DNA from: Anseranas semipalmata
Lineage: Eukaryota > Chordata > Aves > Anseriformes > Anseranatidae
Assembly: GCA_013399115.1 (NCBI GenBank)
Contig: VXAA01006451.1
Span: 124,001 to 188,000 of the forward strand
Direction of reading: 5' to 3'
Length of the DNA: 64,000 nt
The notes under the pieces are model-generated. The model made no database searches, had not been told where the DNA came from, and saw only the letters and a list, made by a program, of their open reading frames with translations. The first letter of the stretch is position 1; the number at the start of each line of letters is the position of its first letter. Both the position numbers and the translations under genes were made by a program. Shown here piece after piece: positions 1 to 12,899 of this stretch.

Positions 1-604
1 TCCCTGGAAGACATTAAAAATATTCATTAGTTAATGTATATATTACTTGCTCTACTTACTAATAAGGTGTCTTCATTTAGCATCCTCAGGTCAGTACTCT
101 CATAAATACACTAATAATTAGTGAAAACAAACCTGGGGGCTTATTTTCACAGAACTAAGACAACACAATGAGGCTGTGGCAGTACGCAGCAAATGAGTTG
201 ATCAAAAATCATGTAGTCTCTGAACAGTTTTCCAGAAAATTGATACTGAGCTGCATATAAATTTGGCAATAGCAGTAGAGAAATTCATTGTAGTTGGAAG
301 GATTATGGAGAAATATAAAGTCTGAAAGCAAATGCCTCCATGTTCTATTGTAATTGTATCCATGTGTTGCAACACTGTGTGTAATGTCTTACACAGTAGT
401 GTCCTCCTACTTTCAGGCAATAGAGATGTCCTATTGTGTTATAGGACATCCTATATTCTATATCCTATATTCTGTTGGATCAGGGTCCAACAGAAGGCCA
501 TTCTGATGGCCTGGTTTGGCATGCAAGTCTCAGTGGGACATAGGACTATCCATCCCCCACAGGAATAAACTCCTAAAGACATGTTTGGGAATGAATCTCA
601 TCCT
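1..604. other. AT-rich unique DNA with no gene
   Basis: No open frame here looks coding on either strand, and I recognise no repeat family before the CR1 element that begins near 605. The only structure is the hairpin and short direct repeat at 425-473, listed separately. Confidence 0.6.
425..473. repeat. Perfect 10-bp inverted repeat followed by a direct repeat
   Basis: GATGTCCTAT at 425-434 and ATAGGACATC at 441-450 are exact reverse complements around a 6-base loop. An 11-base direct repeat (TCCTATATTCT) then occurs at 449-459 and 463-473. Both are read directly from the sequence. It could be a short hairpin or a replication-slippage product; no transposon family is recognised. Confidence 0.8.
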
Positions 605-1070
605 GGTACATGGTCCACCATGGGGCCCCAAAGACAACTAAGGGACTGGAGCCTCTGTTGTACAAGGAGAGGCTGAGAGAGCTGAAACTACTCAGCTTGG
701 AGAAGAGAAGGCTCAGGGAGATCTTAACAATGTGTATAAGTGTCTGAAGGGACAGAGTAGAGAAAACAGAGCCAGACTCTTCTGTGTGGTGCCCAGTGAC
801 AGGACAAGAGGCAACAGGCACAAACTGGAACACAGAAGAGTCCATCCAAACATAACAAAACACCTTTTTACTGTGAGGATGACCGAACCATGGCACAGGT
901 CAACCAGAGAGGTTGTGGAGTCTCCCTCCTTAGGTACTGAAAACCCAACTGGACATGGTCCTGAGCAGCCGGCTCCAGCTGATCCTGCTTCAAGGAGGGG
1001 GTAGGAGATAGACGATCTCCAGAAATGCCTTCCAACCCCAACCCTTCTGCGATTCTGTGATCTTCATCAT
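605..1070 (+). mobile_element. CR1 LINE, 5'-truncated 3' end
   Basis: This is the 3' end of a chicken-repeat-1 (CR1) non-LTR retrotransposon in forward orientation. Recognisable CR1 phrases appear in the right order: GGGACTGGAGC near 641, GAGAAGAGAAGG near 699, a CCCAGTGACAGGACAAG block near 791, AGAGAGGTTGTGGAGTCTCC near 906, the GATGATCTCC equivalent near 1011, CCTTCCAACCCCAACC near 1028, and a terminal ATTCTGTG-type repeat at 1052-1059. Only about 465 bases remain, so it covers the very end of ORF2 and the 3' UTR and is not competent to move. Open frames across it are decayed or antisense and are not host genes. The left boundary is approximate. Confidence 0.93.
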
Positions 1071-2675
1071 GTAAGTGGAGCTGGGGAATACAACGGATTC
1101 TCCTCTCTGCCAGTGACAAATCTTTATTACTGTTTTCATTTCTAAATTCTTGGATCCTATTTATAAATTTGGAATGTCTTTAGCTGGCACTGAAACACAT
1201 CATTTTAAACTACATGGCAAGATTTTAATGTTCCTGGTGACACGTTATTGTCAAATACTTTTTAATTAATTCCAAAACATAGTGTATTAAGGCAATGTGC
1301 CCTTAGAAAACAACAACCTGACTGTTGATATACTTAAGGATGCTGGAAATGCTCAAGAAGAAAATTAGTGAAGCATCCAATGACATTTTAGATCAAGCAA
1401 ATTATTTTTTCGTGTGTTTGTGATAATTTTATTATCTTCTAGGATAGTTTTTCTACAACAATCTGATTGTAAACTTCTATGCTTCTTGAGTTCTAAAATC
1501 TGTCTTCCAGAAGAAAATTATCCTTTGCAGGACATGGATATATGCAAATATTATTTTATTCATTTTGGAAAAGTATTTCCTTGTTCTACTTGTTTGTATA
1601 TTTTCATAATGGATATGTAGTAGCTGTTTGATGTACAGACAAGTTTTGCTTCTGGATATTTAGTTAATAATGCAACTTGTGCTAAGCATCTGTTGCATTA
1701 CTACTGTCAATATGTCACTTTGTGCTTTTCAGCATTTCAGAGAGAAGGACTGTGCTAATTAATGTCTCCTTCAGAGCACTCCCTTGCTTCTGAAGACAGT
1801 AACCCCTTCAGCCCACCCGCTAAGCAGAGCATAAGAACATGCCAAGATGAAATGATAGGCAGTGATGGAGCTGGAATCTTTTTCACTCTTTTTTTGTGTG
1901 TGTGTGTGTGTGTTAGGTAGAAAGCTAGTGAAAGGCAGGGTAATTGGATGAAAGTTGCTCTGTCAGACAGGAAAATTTAATCTGTTATTAGGACATTGGT
2001 CCTATTCCTGCCTTGGTTGCTTAGTTGCTGTATGGTTCCAGGGTTGCCACCTCCCCTCCCTGTAACTTGTTTCACTTTTAAAACTGGGATTCTGGCACTG
2101 AATTGGACATCGCAGCCATTAAAATAAAAGCTCTAGTAAACCTTGTTTTACCTGAAAAAGAAGTGGTTGTCTGAAATAATTTCTTTCTTCTAAATCTTAG
2201 AGCAGAGGAGGCATCTTCATCTGGTTAAAAGGATGTTTTGTTTTCATTTCTGAAAACCTTAAACTCAAATTTTGATTTTTTTTTCTATTTCTCCCTTTCT
2301 TTCCATCATTTAATGCAGTTGAATGAAAAGGCAGCTGTTGGTTTGTATTTCTTCTTCCACTTAGTTACTTTGTGAGACATTTCCAGTGACAGTTACCCTC
2401 TCATTTGCCACAACTGTTTAAATTTTATTTTATTTTTTTTTGTCATATGGGTGAACTCAATCAGTTTTGAGGTGAGAAACAGCAAGGAGATTGATGATCA
2501 GGATTATGTGGGCAGCTAACAAAGACTTTTCAGGAGATGCAGAGGTTGTTAGTTTATCACACTGGAAGAAGGACATAACTCTGGGCCTGAAATAGTGTGA
2601 ACAGGGGCTAGGCGCTCCAGTACAAAACAGACATAAAGATTTTGATGAAGCAGGAGATGTCTAAATGCCTCCTTT
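1071..2675. other. Unique AT-rich DNA with a TG microsatellite
   Basis: No coding signal seen. A (TG)n run of about 9 units lies at 1895-1912. T-rich stretches occur near 2277-2290 and 2420-2440. No RNA gene or repeat family is recognised. Confidence 0.6.
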
Positions 2676-2780
2676 AAAAAATAAAATAAAATAAAAATAA
2701 AATAAGATAAAATAAAATAAAATAAGATAAAATAAGATAAAATAAAGTAAAACTTTATTATTATTATTATTATTATTATG
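2676..2780. repeat. Compound AT microsatellite (AAAAT/AAGAT)n plus (TTA)n
   Basis: An AAAAT-type pentanucleotide array interrupted by AAGAT units spans about 2676-2750 and is followed by (TTA)n at about 2755-2779. The interruptions suggest an older, stabilised array. A minus-strand frame rich in I, F, Y and L here is just translated microsatellite. Confidence 0.95.
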
Positions 2781-5700
2781 GTAAATTTAAAGTTTAATAA
2801 CACTGATGATAGAAATGACACAAATGTAGCATTATTCTTGATGACTCTTCTTTATGCCCCCAACTGTGCGTTCACCATCCTCCCTCCCCATGTGCAAGGA
2901 AGGAATAAAGAAGGGGAAAGAAGGAATCAGTAAGGAAGTGTTGGAGTGATCTGAAATGGGGCACAGCATGAAGAGGCTTGTCAAAATGCACTACATGCCT
3001 CAGAAAGCATAACTAATTTTAATATTGCAGATTTTAGTGGTGTTATTAAATGAGACCAGGAGGGAGTGAGCCAGAGAAACTGTGCTACTGCACGCGCCAG
3101 GTAACTTCTCTTCTGTCCTGTCCCTGATTTTCCTAAGCCACTTTGGCTGTTTTTCTGGTGATCTAGCTCATTCCTCAAAAAGCATGTATAATTTTGTCCT
3201 AATAATTCCTTCACCATGGGCTGAATGTAAGCAGCCCTTGATTTGAAAATGTAAAAGGAATCGGTTAGTATTAATTAGAGGCATAAATGATGTTGTTGTT
3301 TCTGCCCCATGCTTTAATGAGTCTTAAAATTACTGTTGCCATAATGTGTAGCTTAATGATTTTCATTTGAAGTTTAGAGGTTTTTTTTCCTCAGATAGGT
3401 CCCCCATTTCTTCTTTTTGATCTGTCACTGAAGTCTTTTGGGGAAAAACAGTCCAGGACGAAAGAATAGAGGTGAAGCATCTTGAAGTGCAGACATATAG
3501 AAGCAACTTCTCTGAAAACTGTCTCCTGATTTGTGAGGAGGGCATTGTGCTTCAATGTTAATAACACTTCTCCGTTGGCAGTTGCCCTAAGAGAAATGAA
3601 GGTCAACTAATTACGTTAGCAGTTATTTTATTTACTAAGCCTATTCCTAGAAAATACTTTTGGTAGAATGCAGGACTAATTGAATGCTTCATGTGAGTAC
3701 TTTTTTTGGAGAAGAGATTATGTGTGTAAGTTTGAATTTTTTCTGATTTTTTATCTTTTCTGTTTGTTTAATTTTGCTGAACCAGTGATTTTCAGTCTTT
3801 CTTGATCCGTCAAATTGTAAAAAAATGCAATAGCAGGCTCAGCAGGGCAGATTTACTGCTAGGAGTAAACCACTTTCTTAGTTAACCTTTGCAGCTCCCT
3901 TAAAAATCTCTGTGGATTCCCAGATTGATCTGTGGATCATAATTTGAAAGTCACAATGGCAAGGAGAATACAGCTTCTTTTGAAAGTAAATAGTTTAACT
4001 ACAGTGCTTTCATCAGAAGGCACATTCTTGCTCTTCTTACTGTCTACATAGTCTTGTAGAATATTAGCTTTAGGAGCCAGGAACTTAGTTGAAATCCTAT
4101 AAGCATTTAATCATCATTTCAACATCTGAGCTCAGTTGCATAATCACTTAAAACAAATTACCCACAAAATACCTTGGATTACTCTTTAGAGCTCTAATAC
4201 TCAACCCAAAATCTCATAATTTTTGACTTTTGGGAGTACTCCCCTGACAAACCTTATATAAATAGAGTTTTTTTAGCAGCTTTAAATGAAAATTCATTAT
4301 AAAAAATAAATATACAATACTCCAAACTCCATTTCAGTGACTGCTAGCATCTCAGTGACATCAGACTGTTTTGGCATGAACTAAAGGCAGTGTTTCAGGA
4401 AAGATGTTTAAGTATCTTAGAGTACTTTTATTTCTTGGTAAGGGTGGCTGAGAAGCATAGCTTCTGGAAGATGTTGTTTTGTGATTCTTTGCTTATAATT
4501 TGGTTTTGTTCTGAATTAGATCTGCCTCATCTGCTATGAGAATCCATGTAAAGTAGTAGTTGTAACCAACACTAAATACTCCACTTATGCCTCCAGTCTT
4601 GCAGATAAATATTTGGGACCTATATTAGTGTACAAGTCTTTAGCATTTACTAATATCTGACAGATGATTGGACTTTTCCTCATCTGTCTTGCACGCTGCA
4701 TTTGTTTCACCCAACACAAAACGTGTTTAAAACACTACTGGTTTGGAACAGCTGAGCAGCCTCAGTGCAGCGGTGAAGGTGAGAGCAGCAGATAAGTGAC
4801 CAGAGGAGGGGGTCCCTGCTTCTGCCTGCCCAGCACCATGCATGGATCTGAAGCAGAGATCCCCACAGTCACCTCCCTGCCATGGACTGTTAAAGTAGGG
4901 TTTGCTAGCTAGGGTGTGATCAGATCACCCTCTTCACATGTAACTGTTCTGTCAAAAAAAAAAAAGTTACTTCTCCTCAGCTGCTTGCCACCACCCGCCT
5001 AGCAGAAATTACTGCCCCTGCACAGACAGTATAGCTACCAGAAGTGTCCAGACATTGATTTCTGATGTATTCACCATGGGAGCTGAGGTAGTCCATGAAG
5101 ATGATCACGGCAAACCTGACTGCCAGGTCAGTGGGCAATGGGGAGCAGCAGGAAACAGTAATATATAACATTATTAAACCTGGAAGATGTTTGGCCATGT
5201 CTGTAGAGTGCTTTGGTACTATAATAAAACAGGAGTAATTTCCAAAAGAGCAAAACCCCCAAGCTCAATGGGATTTGTTGGTTCAAGGGGTGGGATTCAT
5301 CAATTTCAATCATATTCGTCAACAATATTAAATCCTTCTGTATAATCACTACAGATATTTTTGACTTGCCTCAGTGGCCTATCAAATGAAACAGCCTTAC
5401 TTTTCCGTGCAGTTTGCCAACTTGCCTCCCATTTTCTCCACCAAGTTATTAATAAATATTCTAATACTAGGTGCCCTGGTGTCTGAACTCTCCATTAACC
5501 TCTCTCCCCTCAGAGAATAATCTGCTCTCCAATCCTTTGTAGATTGTTTTTATATCTATGAAAACATCTACTAAATTTTCATCAGCTTTTCTAGGATGGA
5601 AATGGATTTCTTTTTCATTGTAAACAGTACAAGGATCAGGTTGGACTTTCTCTAGTAAAATCTGTAAGTACAGGCACTGCATGGGTATTTTTCCTGACTT

Positions 5701-6119
5701 CAGCTGGAGTAGTTTAGATGATCCCCTCTTCTTAGAGGTACTCAATTGCTTGGTACAGGATCATCCCCAAAATTCCCTTCAGCAGAGAAACAGCTTCCCA
5801 GTGTCATGATTGGTGTCTTTAAAGAAGCAGAAAGATCACCAGCCTTTACGAGGTGTGCTGGGTTTTATGCCTGAGAATTGAGGTAGGCTTGTGAGAGCAG
5901 TTTTTGTGTCCTGGCACTATTACCTATCTGTATAACCAGGCCACGAGCCTCATCCATAAGCAGTCCATAAGCTGGAGGCGACCCAGAAGCAATACTGATG
6001 AGTTCAGCAAAATGTCTGGAGGCAGTCTGAATCTTGCCCATGATAGCTTGGATTTTTCTGCTATTTTTTTTTTCTTACCCTGTCTCCAAAGCGGCTACTG
6101 ATTTTTGAGAGATCACCAG
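2781..6119. other. Unique AT-rich DNA with no gene
   Basis: No supported exon. A 12-A run lies near 4954-4965. The frame at 5467-5745 (-) is open for 92 codons but has no convincing splice sites or recognisable domain, so I do not call it. Short open frames around 3363-3606 (-) and 5128-5349 (-) are of chance length. Confidence 0.55.
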
Positions 6120-6216
6120 GGAAGAAAACAAAAATAGAAAAAAATAAAAAGATTTGCTGGGTTGAAGGGGAAAAAGAAAAAAAAAGAAAAAAAAGAAAAA
6201 TATATGCTGGTCTGAA
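6120..6216. repeat. Purine-rich A/G tract with a diverged tandem duplication
   Basis: A-rich runs of the AAAAAG/AAAAATAG type flank two related segments, TTTGCTGGGTTGAAG near 6153 and ATGCTGGTCTGAAG near 6204. The tract therefore looks like a decayed tandem duplication about 50 bases apart inside low-complexity DNA. Confidence 0.7.
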
Positions 6217-6379
6217 GAGCTGCTTTTAGGGTAATTGACCAGAGTAGCTACAGCAGTTTAGAGGGGGAATAAGCTTTGCACAGCACAGAATTGTACACTG
6301 TGCCATCAGAAGTGATTTCAGGGGGGAGAAATCTAGGACAGTGATCCCTGAAAGCTGGGGGGCTTCCCCCCACCTAATC

Positions 6380-7230
6380 TGTGGAGCAGTGCAAATCCTG
6401 CCCTGCCGCCCTAGCCCTAGCAGGGCAGCCAGGGGCGGCCCGAGCCCTGGCCATCGCACGCCTCCATGGGGATGGGGACGGGGACGGGATGTCAGCCCAC
6501 GGGTCAGGTTGGGATCAGCAATGCCCACGGTGAGAGCGCAAAAGCGACGTGAGAGCTGTTGTCGGCTCCAGGCAGCAGCACACTGGGGTTGGTGGAGCTG
6601 GGGATGGCAGCTCCTGCAGCCAGGGATAACACTCCTGCCATAAGACGTATCTACTGCTCTTATTACATCTCCCAGTCGGTATAATTTATGTAGATCAAAC
6701 AGGAAAAATGATTTTCTAATAGGTGTTTATAGTGTACTGATATAACTGCTTCTAGGGTGTGCATTGCATTAGTATAACCACCTTACAGGGAAAAAAACCA
6801 CTGTTATTATCAACATCCTTACACCGAGAGAGGCCTCACAGTGTTTGCTGTGTGCCAAGCAAAGCTAAAGGACGGCCCCGACTTGTCACACCCAGTTCTG
6901 CCAAAACTGACATCAGCCGACCTGTGGAAACAAATCCCAAGTCTCTGCGTGGATATACAGCTATATGCAGAATACAGCTGGATTCACGGAGTCCATGTCT
7001 GGATTATTCAAAAATCCTCTCCCCGATGAAGGTCTTCTCATTTTCTTCTTTTCCTTTTAATTTAAGACATAAAAATACCTCTCCTTTCTTTGGTGTATCT
7101 GCTGTCTTGGTGCGTAGTGGCACACACCATGCTCCTGTGTTCCGGAGCGGGCTGGATGCGCAACAGCAAATACCTGAGCTAAATGACTGCAGCAGGGGTG
7201 AAGATGCTCAGGTTTTGCCTACTTGAAATA
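6380..7230. promoter_or_regulatory. GC- and CpG-elevated segment, possible weak CpG island
   Basis: GC rises sharply here, with roughly 13 CpG dinucleotides by eye between about 6400 and 6560 and about 10 more scattered to 7160, in a window that is otherwise CpG-poor. GGGGCGG-type boxes occur near 6433. A + strand frame of about 155 codons (6759-7226) is open, but its start is a GTG, it lacks a recognisable domain, and its length may reflect the local base composition. The segment could be a decayed CpG island, the promoter or first exon of a non-coding transcript, or just a GC-rich patch. Confidence 0.3.
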
Positions 7231-10200
7231 GCTTTTTCCACTGTAAAAGGGTTATTATGGAATGCAGAACACCGTGTCCCCCCTTAAAAGCTGCCCAAAA
7301 ATGGGGGGTAGGGGGGAGGAGAGTGGAAATTGCCATCCTTTAGGAAGGTGAGAGAAAGGATTTTTTATTTTTTTTAAAGCTTTTGACACATTGTCAGACT
7401 GTAAACACGAAAGCAAATGGTAGCAGAAGTCACCATAGCAACAAACCTTGGTCAGTGAAAGACTATTTCCAAGAAGTGGTGATTATGTCCTTCAGGTAGC
7501 AGAGAATAGGACCTCATTATATTCAACCTTTGAATACTTTAATTTGCACTTTGCTTTAAGGGAAAAGGCAAAATTAGGAAGGAAAACAATGAACAGAATT
7601 GCCTTTGTTCTCCTCTGGGGTGGATGGTGGAGTATAATAATAGGAACAATAATAATCTTGTCGCCATCCTTCCCCCTCAAAAAAAAGAAAGGAGGATAAA
7701 CATTTCCTGATCTTTTTTAAGGTTATAAAAGATGAATTATTCTTTAGAGATGCTGGCAACGTTCTTTCTTCCTTCTAACTCCCTAACCCCAAATTAAACC
7801 CTTTTGAAAGCAGCAAAATATTGAAAAATATTTAACAGAGAGGAGGTTAAGCTTTCTCCCCGGCACAGGTGTGGAAGGACAGGGGAGCTCATATCTGCCA
7901 AGCCTGGCTCCCAGGAGCATGTCCCCCTGCCACCCCACAGCTGAAGGTCCACAGTGCAACCTGAAGCACCTTGAGGCTTTGGGAACCTGCTGGAAAGCTG
8001 TGGGTATGCAAGCGTTTCAGGATAACAACACCTGAGGCTGACTTTGCTACAGTTCTTAAGAGGCTGAGCCCTCCTTGAAAACAGTTGGACTTGGATGCTC
8101 TCAAAAAAATGAGAAAAATGAGCCAATAGTACACAACTCTGTTGTTGTCTGATGATCCTCTGAAGAGTGAGGTAGTATGCTTGGTGTGTTTAAAACCCAC
8201 AGTGGCAAGAAGCTTGGTCACAAGTGATTTGTTATCACCCTTTTTAGGATCTGAGGTATTCTTATACATAACCCCATAAGAATGAAAGGCTGTTTGAATG
8301 GGTTTCCAGAGAAGATGGGAAGACCTATTAAAAGGTGTATTTAGCACTCATTGAAGGAAATTACTTAAAATTTCCTGTTGAAAATGAATCCCCTTAGACA
8401 CCCAAAACTATTAGAGCTGACATTCTGTAACATTCTGTCTTAAAACAATAAGCTTTGGTACTGGATGCAAGATTACAGGACTTTGTGAATTTCTTCCTCT
8501 TTCTTCAGCTCTATTAATCACATGCAGACACAAGTATGAATTCAAAACAAAGAAAGGTTTAATCTTTTAGAAGACTAGACAAATGCTTAGAAAAAAACAT
8601 TGGCTTAATTGATTTTTCTTTTCCAAAGTACATTTTCAAATGCCCTCCTCTGTGATATGACTTGTCCCATTGCTTTTCATATCAGGCAGTCTCTGAACAG
8701 TACTTTCATCTTCCTATAATACAAAATCAAGATTTTACTAGTGGGACCAGAACAATACATAGTTCAGCCTGGTAGTGTGGGGCTTGTTCTGATAAGGGGT
8801 TATAAAACTGGTATCTTCTCCTTCCATATAACAATTCAAATTTTTTCTTCAGATTTATCACTTTTTGCAGACTTTTGCATTGTCTATGTTTAGTCCTGTT
8901 GGCCTTTCAGAGCTAATACAGCTAACACTGACTGCCATTCCTAACTTACATGGCCTAGTTTACACACACAAATTTGGACTATATGTCTACAAAAATGGTT
9001 GTTGTTATGTAGTTGTTTTCATGCATGAAAGCTCACTGGTCTCAAACAGGTCACCTAAAGCCTTGCATAGACCCGCAGGACTTCTGTTGCTCTTCTGTGT
9101 GGTGCAAGTGCCATATAGAAGTCTTTATGGAGAGCAGGTGGAGCATGTGCATAACTAGCAGTTATGAAGTTCCTCTCTTTGTTGGTAAACACAACGTGAT
9201 TTTAAGAGAAATCAGGGAAGCTCTATGAAGTCAATACTTTGATGCCATTTTCACAGAGGTACTTTTTACATCATTTGCGGAAAATTTACCAGAAATGGCA
9301 GCGTTCGTAGAGGGAGTCCAGAGAGCTATGCAAACCTTTGGATTTTATAAACAAGAAGAAAAGCTGTATTCTCTCATGGCTTGTAAAAACATGAGCAGCA
9401 AGAAGTCAAACAAGGTGCCATGGTCAGGACTCTGAAAATAGGTTAAACGATAATATTAGTACTCAGCATTTTTATTGATCTGTCTGCATATAAAGCTGGA
9501 TGCATATTTTTGACCTACTTTTACCCGTTTTCATGAATAAAGCATATACGGGACATTGGCAGAACAGAAGTGAAACGTACAGGTGCACAGTAAATCTGTA
9601 GCAAGAGGACGGCTGAGTAAGATAGTTTGACATGTTTGCTTACTTGTTCATCAGCTCTTTTGCCCTATGTTTACCTGGCAGACCACAGCTGCCTCAACAA
9701 CAGATATCTTAAAGAACAGCCAACTGAAATATTTTGGGAAGTTATTTGGTTTGACATTGCTATGTCAAGGAAACTTGGCACAGCTGTTGTGGAGGCTGAA
9801 AATACGCAGAAGTGAGAATCTGCTGGTTGGAAAACTCCAAGGAAAAGACAGCAGCCTGGGAGATGACAAGATGGGTCTGTGCTTATTTGTCATCTGTCAG
9901 GGACATAATCTTGGTTTATGTGTAGAATCTGTTAATTAGAACTGTAATGAACTGTTCAGTTCACTTTGTTCATGCACTAGCTTGTAGACTTAGGGACAAA
10001 AGCCAGTGCCTGAAGACCCAGGGGACTAATTAAGTACACAATGTTTCAAGTAATTAACATCCTAGTCAGATGTTTTCAGTGACAGTAAGTATATTATGCT
10101 GTCATTGCCCTGCCCTAGATCATCCTCAGGCCAGGCTTTTTAAACACTCTTGTTCTGTAATCTGTTGTATCTGTTAACCTACACAACTGTCAGGGATTCT

Positions 10201-10759
10201 TTAATAAATTTATAAAATAAGTCTTTAGCAAAACTTGTTCTTTCCGAAGAAGTCATCATCGTGTTGAGATGACCCAAGCTGTGATCCTTAAAATCAATTA
10301 TTTGTGCATCAATTTAATCTAACTAGACCTATTGGCAGAAGAGATTTTTGCAAAAGGATGTAATTCTGATTTAAATACACCAAAAAGTGAGATTACCCTA
10401 ATCTTACCTGTGCCTATGTCTGTATCCCTAAAGTTGTTTCAGTATGATCTGAATGGAGGAGGTGCTGCCTCAATCCATTCTGGTAGGTCACTAGAATCTT
10501 CTTGTGGCGTTTGCTCTCTCTTGAGGGTTTCTAATGAAATGAACTAGCTATAATAGGCCATGCAGGACAGTAGTAATGGGTTAAGTAGGAAACTTGGAGA
10601 AGGAGAATTCAACAGAGATGAAACAGTGGAGCCCAAATCCCAGGTGGGTCAGAGATGTACAAATTTTTTAGTAGATTTTCCTTCTTCCATAAGTGAATAA
10701 TAATTCCTAGGTATCATCTAGGACTTTTCAGCCTTAGATCTTTAAGCTTGTTATAAATC
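7231..10759. other. Unique DNA with no gene supported
   Basis: A moderately GC-rich patch at about 7860-8060 gives long minus-strand frames (152 and 110 codons, overlapping each other). I see no domain or splice structure and treat them as chance. No repeat family is recognised in 8100-10759. Confidence 0.5.
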
Positions 10760-10905
10760 AGATCAGTGCCTTTATCCATACTTTACAAGTAGGGAAGCAA
10801 AGTATGCAGCAAGCAAATAGAAATGAGCCAAGACCAGGGCATAGGCCTCCTGGATGCCAGACTTTTGTACCGCTTATCAGATTATGTTGTCCATGTAGAT
10901 TAAAA
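10760..10905 (-). repeat. Ancient MIR/CORE-SINE-like repeat remnant
   Basis: The + strand reads like the reverse complement of an old amniote interspersed repeat: CTTTACAAGTAGGGAAGC near 10781 resembles the 'ttttacagatggggaaac' block, then a CCTCCTGGATGCCAGAC stretch near 10847 resembles the 'actcctggctcccagt' block, and further similarity runs to about 10905. Similarity is by eye to remembered consensus sequences, with many mismatches. Family (MIR versus an L3/CR1-like LINE tail) is not resolved. Confidence 0.35.
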
Positions 10906-12899
10906 GATCAGTTAGATATCTTGTTGCATACTGACGGATGGTCATATTGCTGTAGCATCTTTGTAAACAGGAGGCTCATAGTGTATTTAATATTGCAATT
11001 GATAAAATGCCACAGATGAAGAGTAATTAGCAAAAAATGCCAAAAGTCTTGCACTTTTGTCAGTAAAATAACAACAGGGAAGGTGCTGTTGGTTTTCCTC
11101 ATCCTTTGACTATCTTTGTGCTTTAAGGCAATGATAGTGAAATTACCTGAGTGAGATGAAAATGAGGAGGAATACCATCAGTATCTGCCACTGAGACAAT
11201 GTCTGCTTGTAGTCACATACATTACAACTGAACTATTAGTCTTGGTAAAAGGTGGTAGTCTGAAGCCTACTGGAAGTAAGAAATATGCATCTGCTTTTTA
11301 AACAAGCAGCAGATATTTATCAAAGGAATGTCTAATCTGGAAAAACAGAGCAGATCAACCCTTAAGAATGTGTCCAAAAGGAACAAAAGGTAAAACAATT
11401 TAGAGCCAGAAACAAGTTTTTGTTTCTAGTGAGTTAGTTCCTTTAAGCATCATGAGACAATATTAAGAAGTTATTGCTTATGACTTGTTAGTTGAGGATT
11501 AGCTATTCAGACTGTTATGCTGAGATCTCATCATCTTTCCTTCCCCTTTTCAGTCAGTGGTAGACTTTCTCATCTCAGCAAGCCTTCTGTGAAAGATTAT
11601 GAGCAATTTTCATGATTTTGCAGCCTCAGAAAGGATTCATATGATTATTTGTTGTTTGCTGTGGGTCCCCAGACTAAGTCTAGTCCTGCTTGCACCCACT
11701 ACTTTTACTGGTTATATTAGTTGGAGGATTTGGGATGTGTCACCTTTGTTTTGTCCTGGTGTTACCAAAATTTACAACTAGTCCTTACTGACTATTGCTA
11801 GCGGGATTGTTCCTGAGAGTCCAAAAGTTCAGTTTTAGGCATTCACCCACACCCACTTATATACACACAACTATCAGCTGCCTGTCAGCATTCACAATTT
11901 AAGTTATTTTCGTCTACCACAAAGGCTAAGTGCGTAAGCAGCATGGTACTACAGTGCAGAGAACGTGGTCCACTCTCTCCTGTATGTGACTTGTATCACC
12001 GTAAATCAGACTTGCAGAGACTTACGTTATTGTATGACAGAAATTGATGCAAATAGTACTCATCACAGCTCTTAGTAATAACTCCTACGCGTGCTTCACC
12101 AAGATTATCAGCAATCCCGGAGCAGAGACCACTGGGAATGCAGCAGAGCCCACCGGAGGACACAGGCTCTGTCTGGAGGGCTTGTGGTGGTGGAGTGTAT
12201 TTGTGTAAAAGTTTTCTTCAAATATTGCATTTGAAATATATTTCTGTTTAAGTTTTCTTAAAATATTCAAATCTTTTTTTTATGTTAGGTATTATCAAGG
12301 CTATTTCTTTTCTACAAAGAACAGGTTCCCAAGGTATCTTTATTAACATTTGATCTCCACACAATCTGAACCTGAATACAGTTATATTTTTCCTTCAGAA
12401 TCAGTGAGTAATGAACTTTATTTTGCTACAGTTGAATGCATTGACTTAAACAATAACCTGTTCTAGCCTCCTTTCCCAGATTGTCATGGTTAGAAAAGAG
12501 CCTGTACAATAAATGCTACTCAATTGCAATTTTTATTCTTCAGACATTATTTCACAACAAATACGATTGTTGTGAAGTAGCAGCACAATTAATGTTCCTC
12601 GCTATCTTCCTTTATGTTTGCTTCTTTATAGCAATAAATAACCTTCAAAAGGAAGTATCTGCTCCACAAATGGAACAATAGGAATTCGGTAAGGGTGTCC
12701 CAAAAGTTTTCTTTTCTTTGCCATTTAAATGGGCTGTTGCAGACATGCTTATGCAAGCCAGTGAGTATAAAACACATGCATGCATGTGCTTTTCTGAGAT
12801 ATACGGCTAATTTGTCTCATTGGAAATACTTTTGCAGTAAAGATAACTGAGTTACAATTTCTCTTGAGGCATGAGGCCTGCTGTCCCTGAGCAGTTCAC
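10906..12899. other. Unique AT-rich DNA with no gene
   Basis: No supported exon, RNA gene or repeat. Open frames (60-66 codons) are at chance length for the base composition. Confidence 0.6.

Noticed and set aside
5467..5745. 92-codon minus-strand frame with a peptide of mixed composition
   Set aside because: No recognisable domain and no convincing acceptor or donor pair; within chance for this window.
8169..8190. TGAGGTAGTA, the start of the let-7 microRNA, on the + strand
   Set aside because: Only the first ten bases match; the next bases differ from let-7 and no complementary arm follows within hairpin distance.
7794..8347. Overlapping minus-strand frames of 152 and 110 codons
   Set aside because: They overlap in different frames within a GC-richer patch, with no motif and no supporting splice pair.
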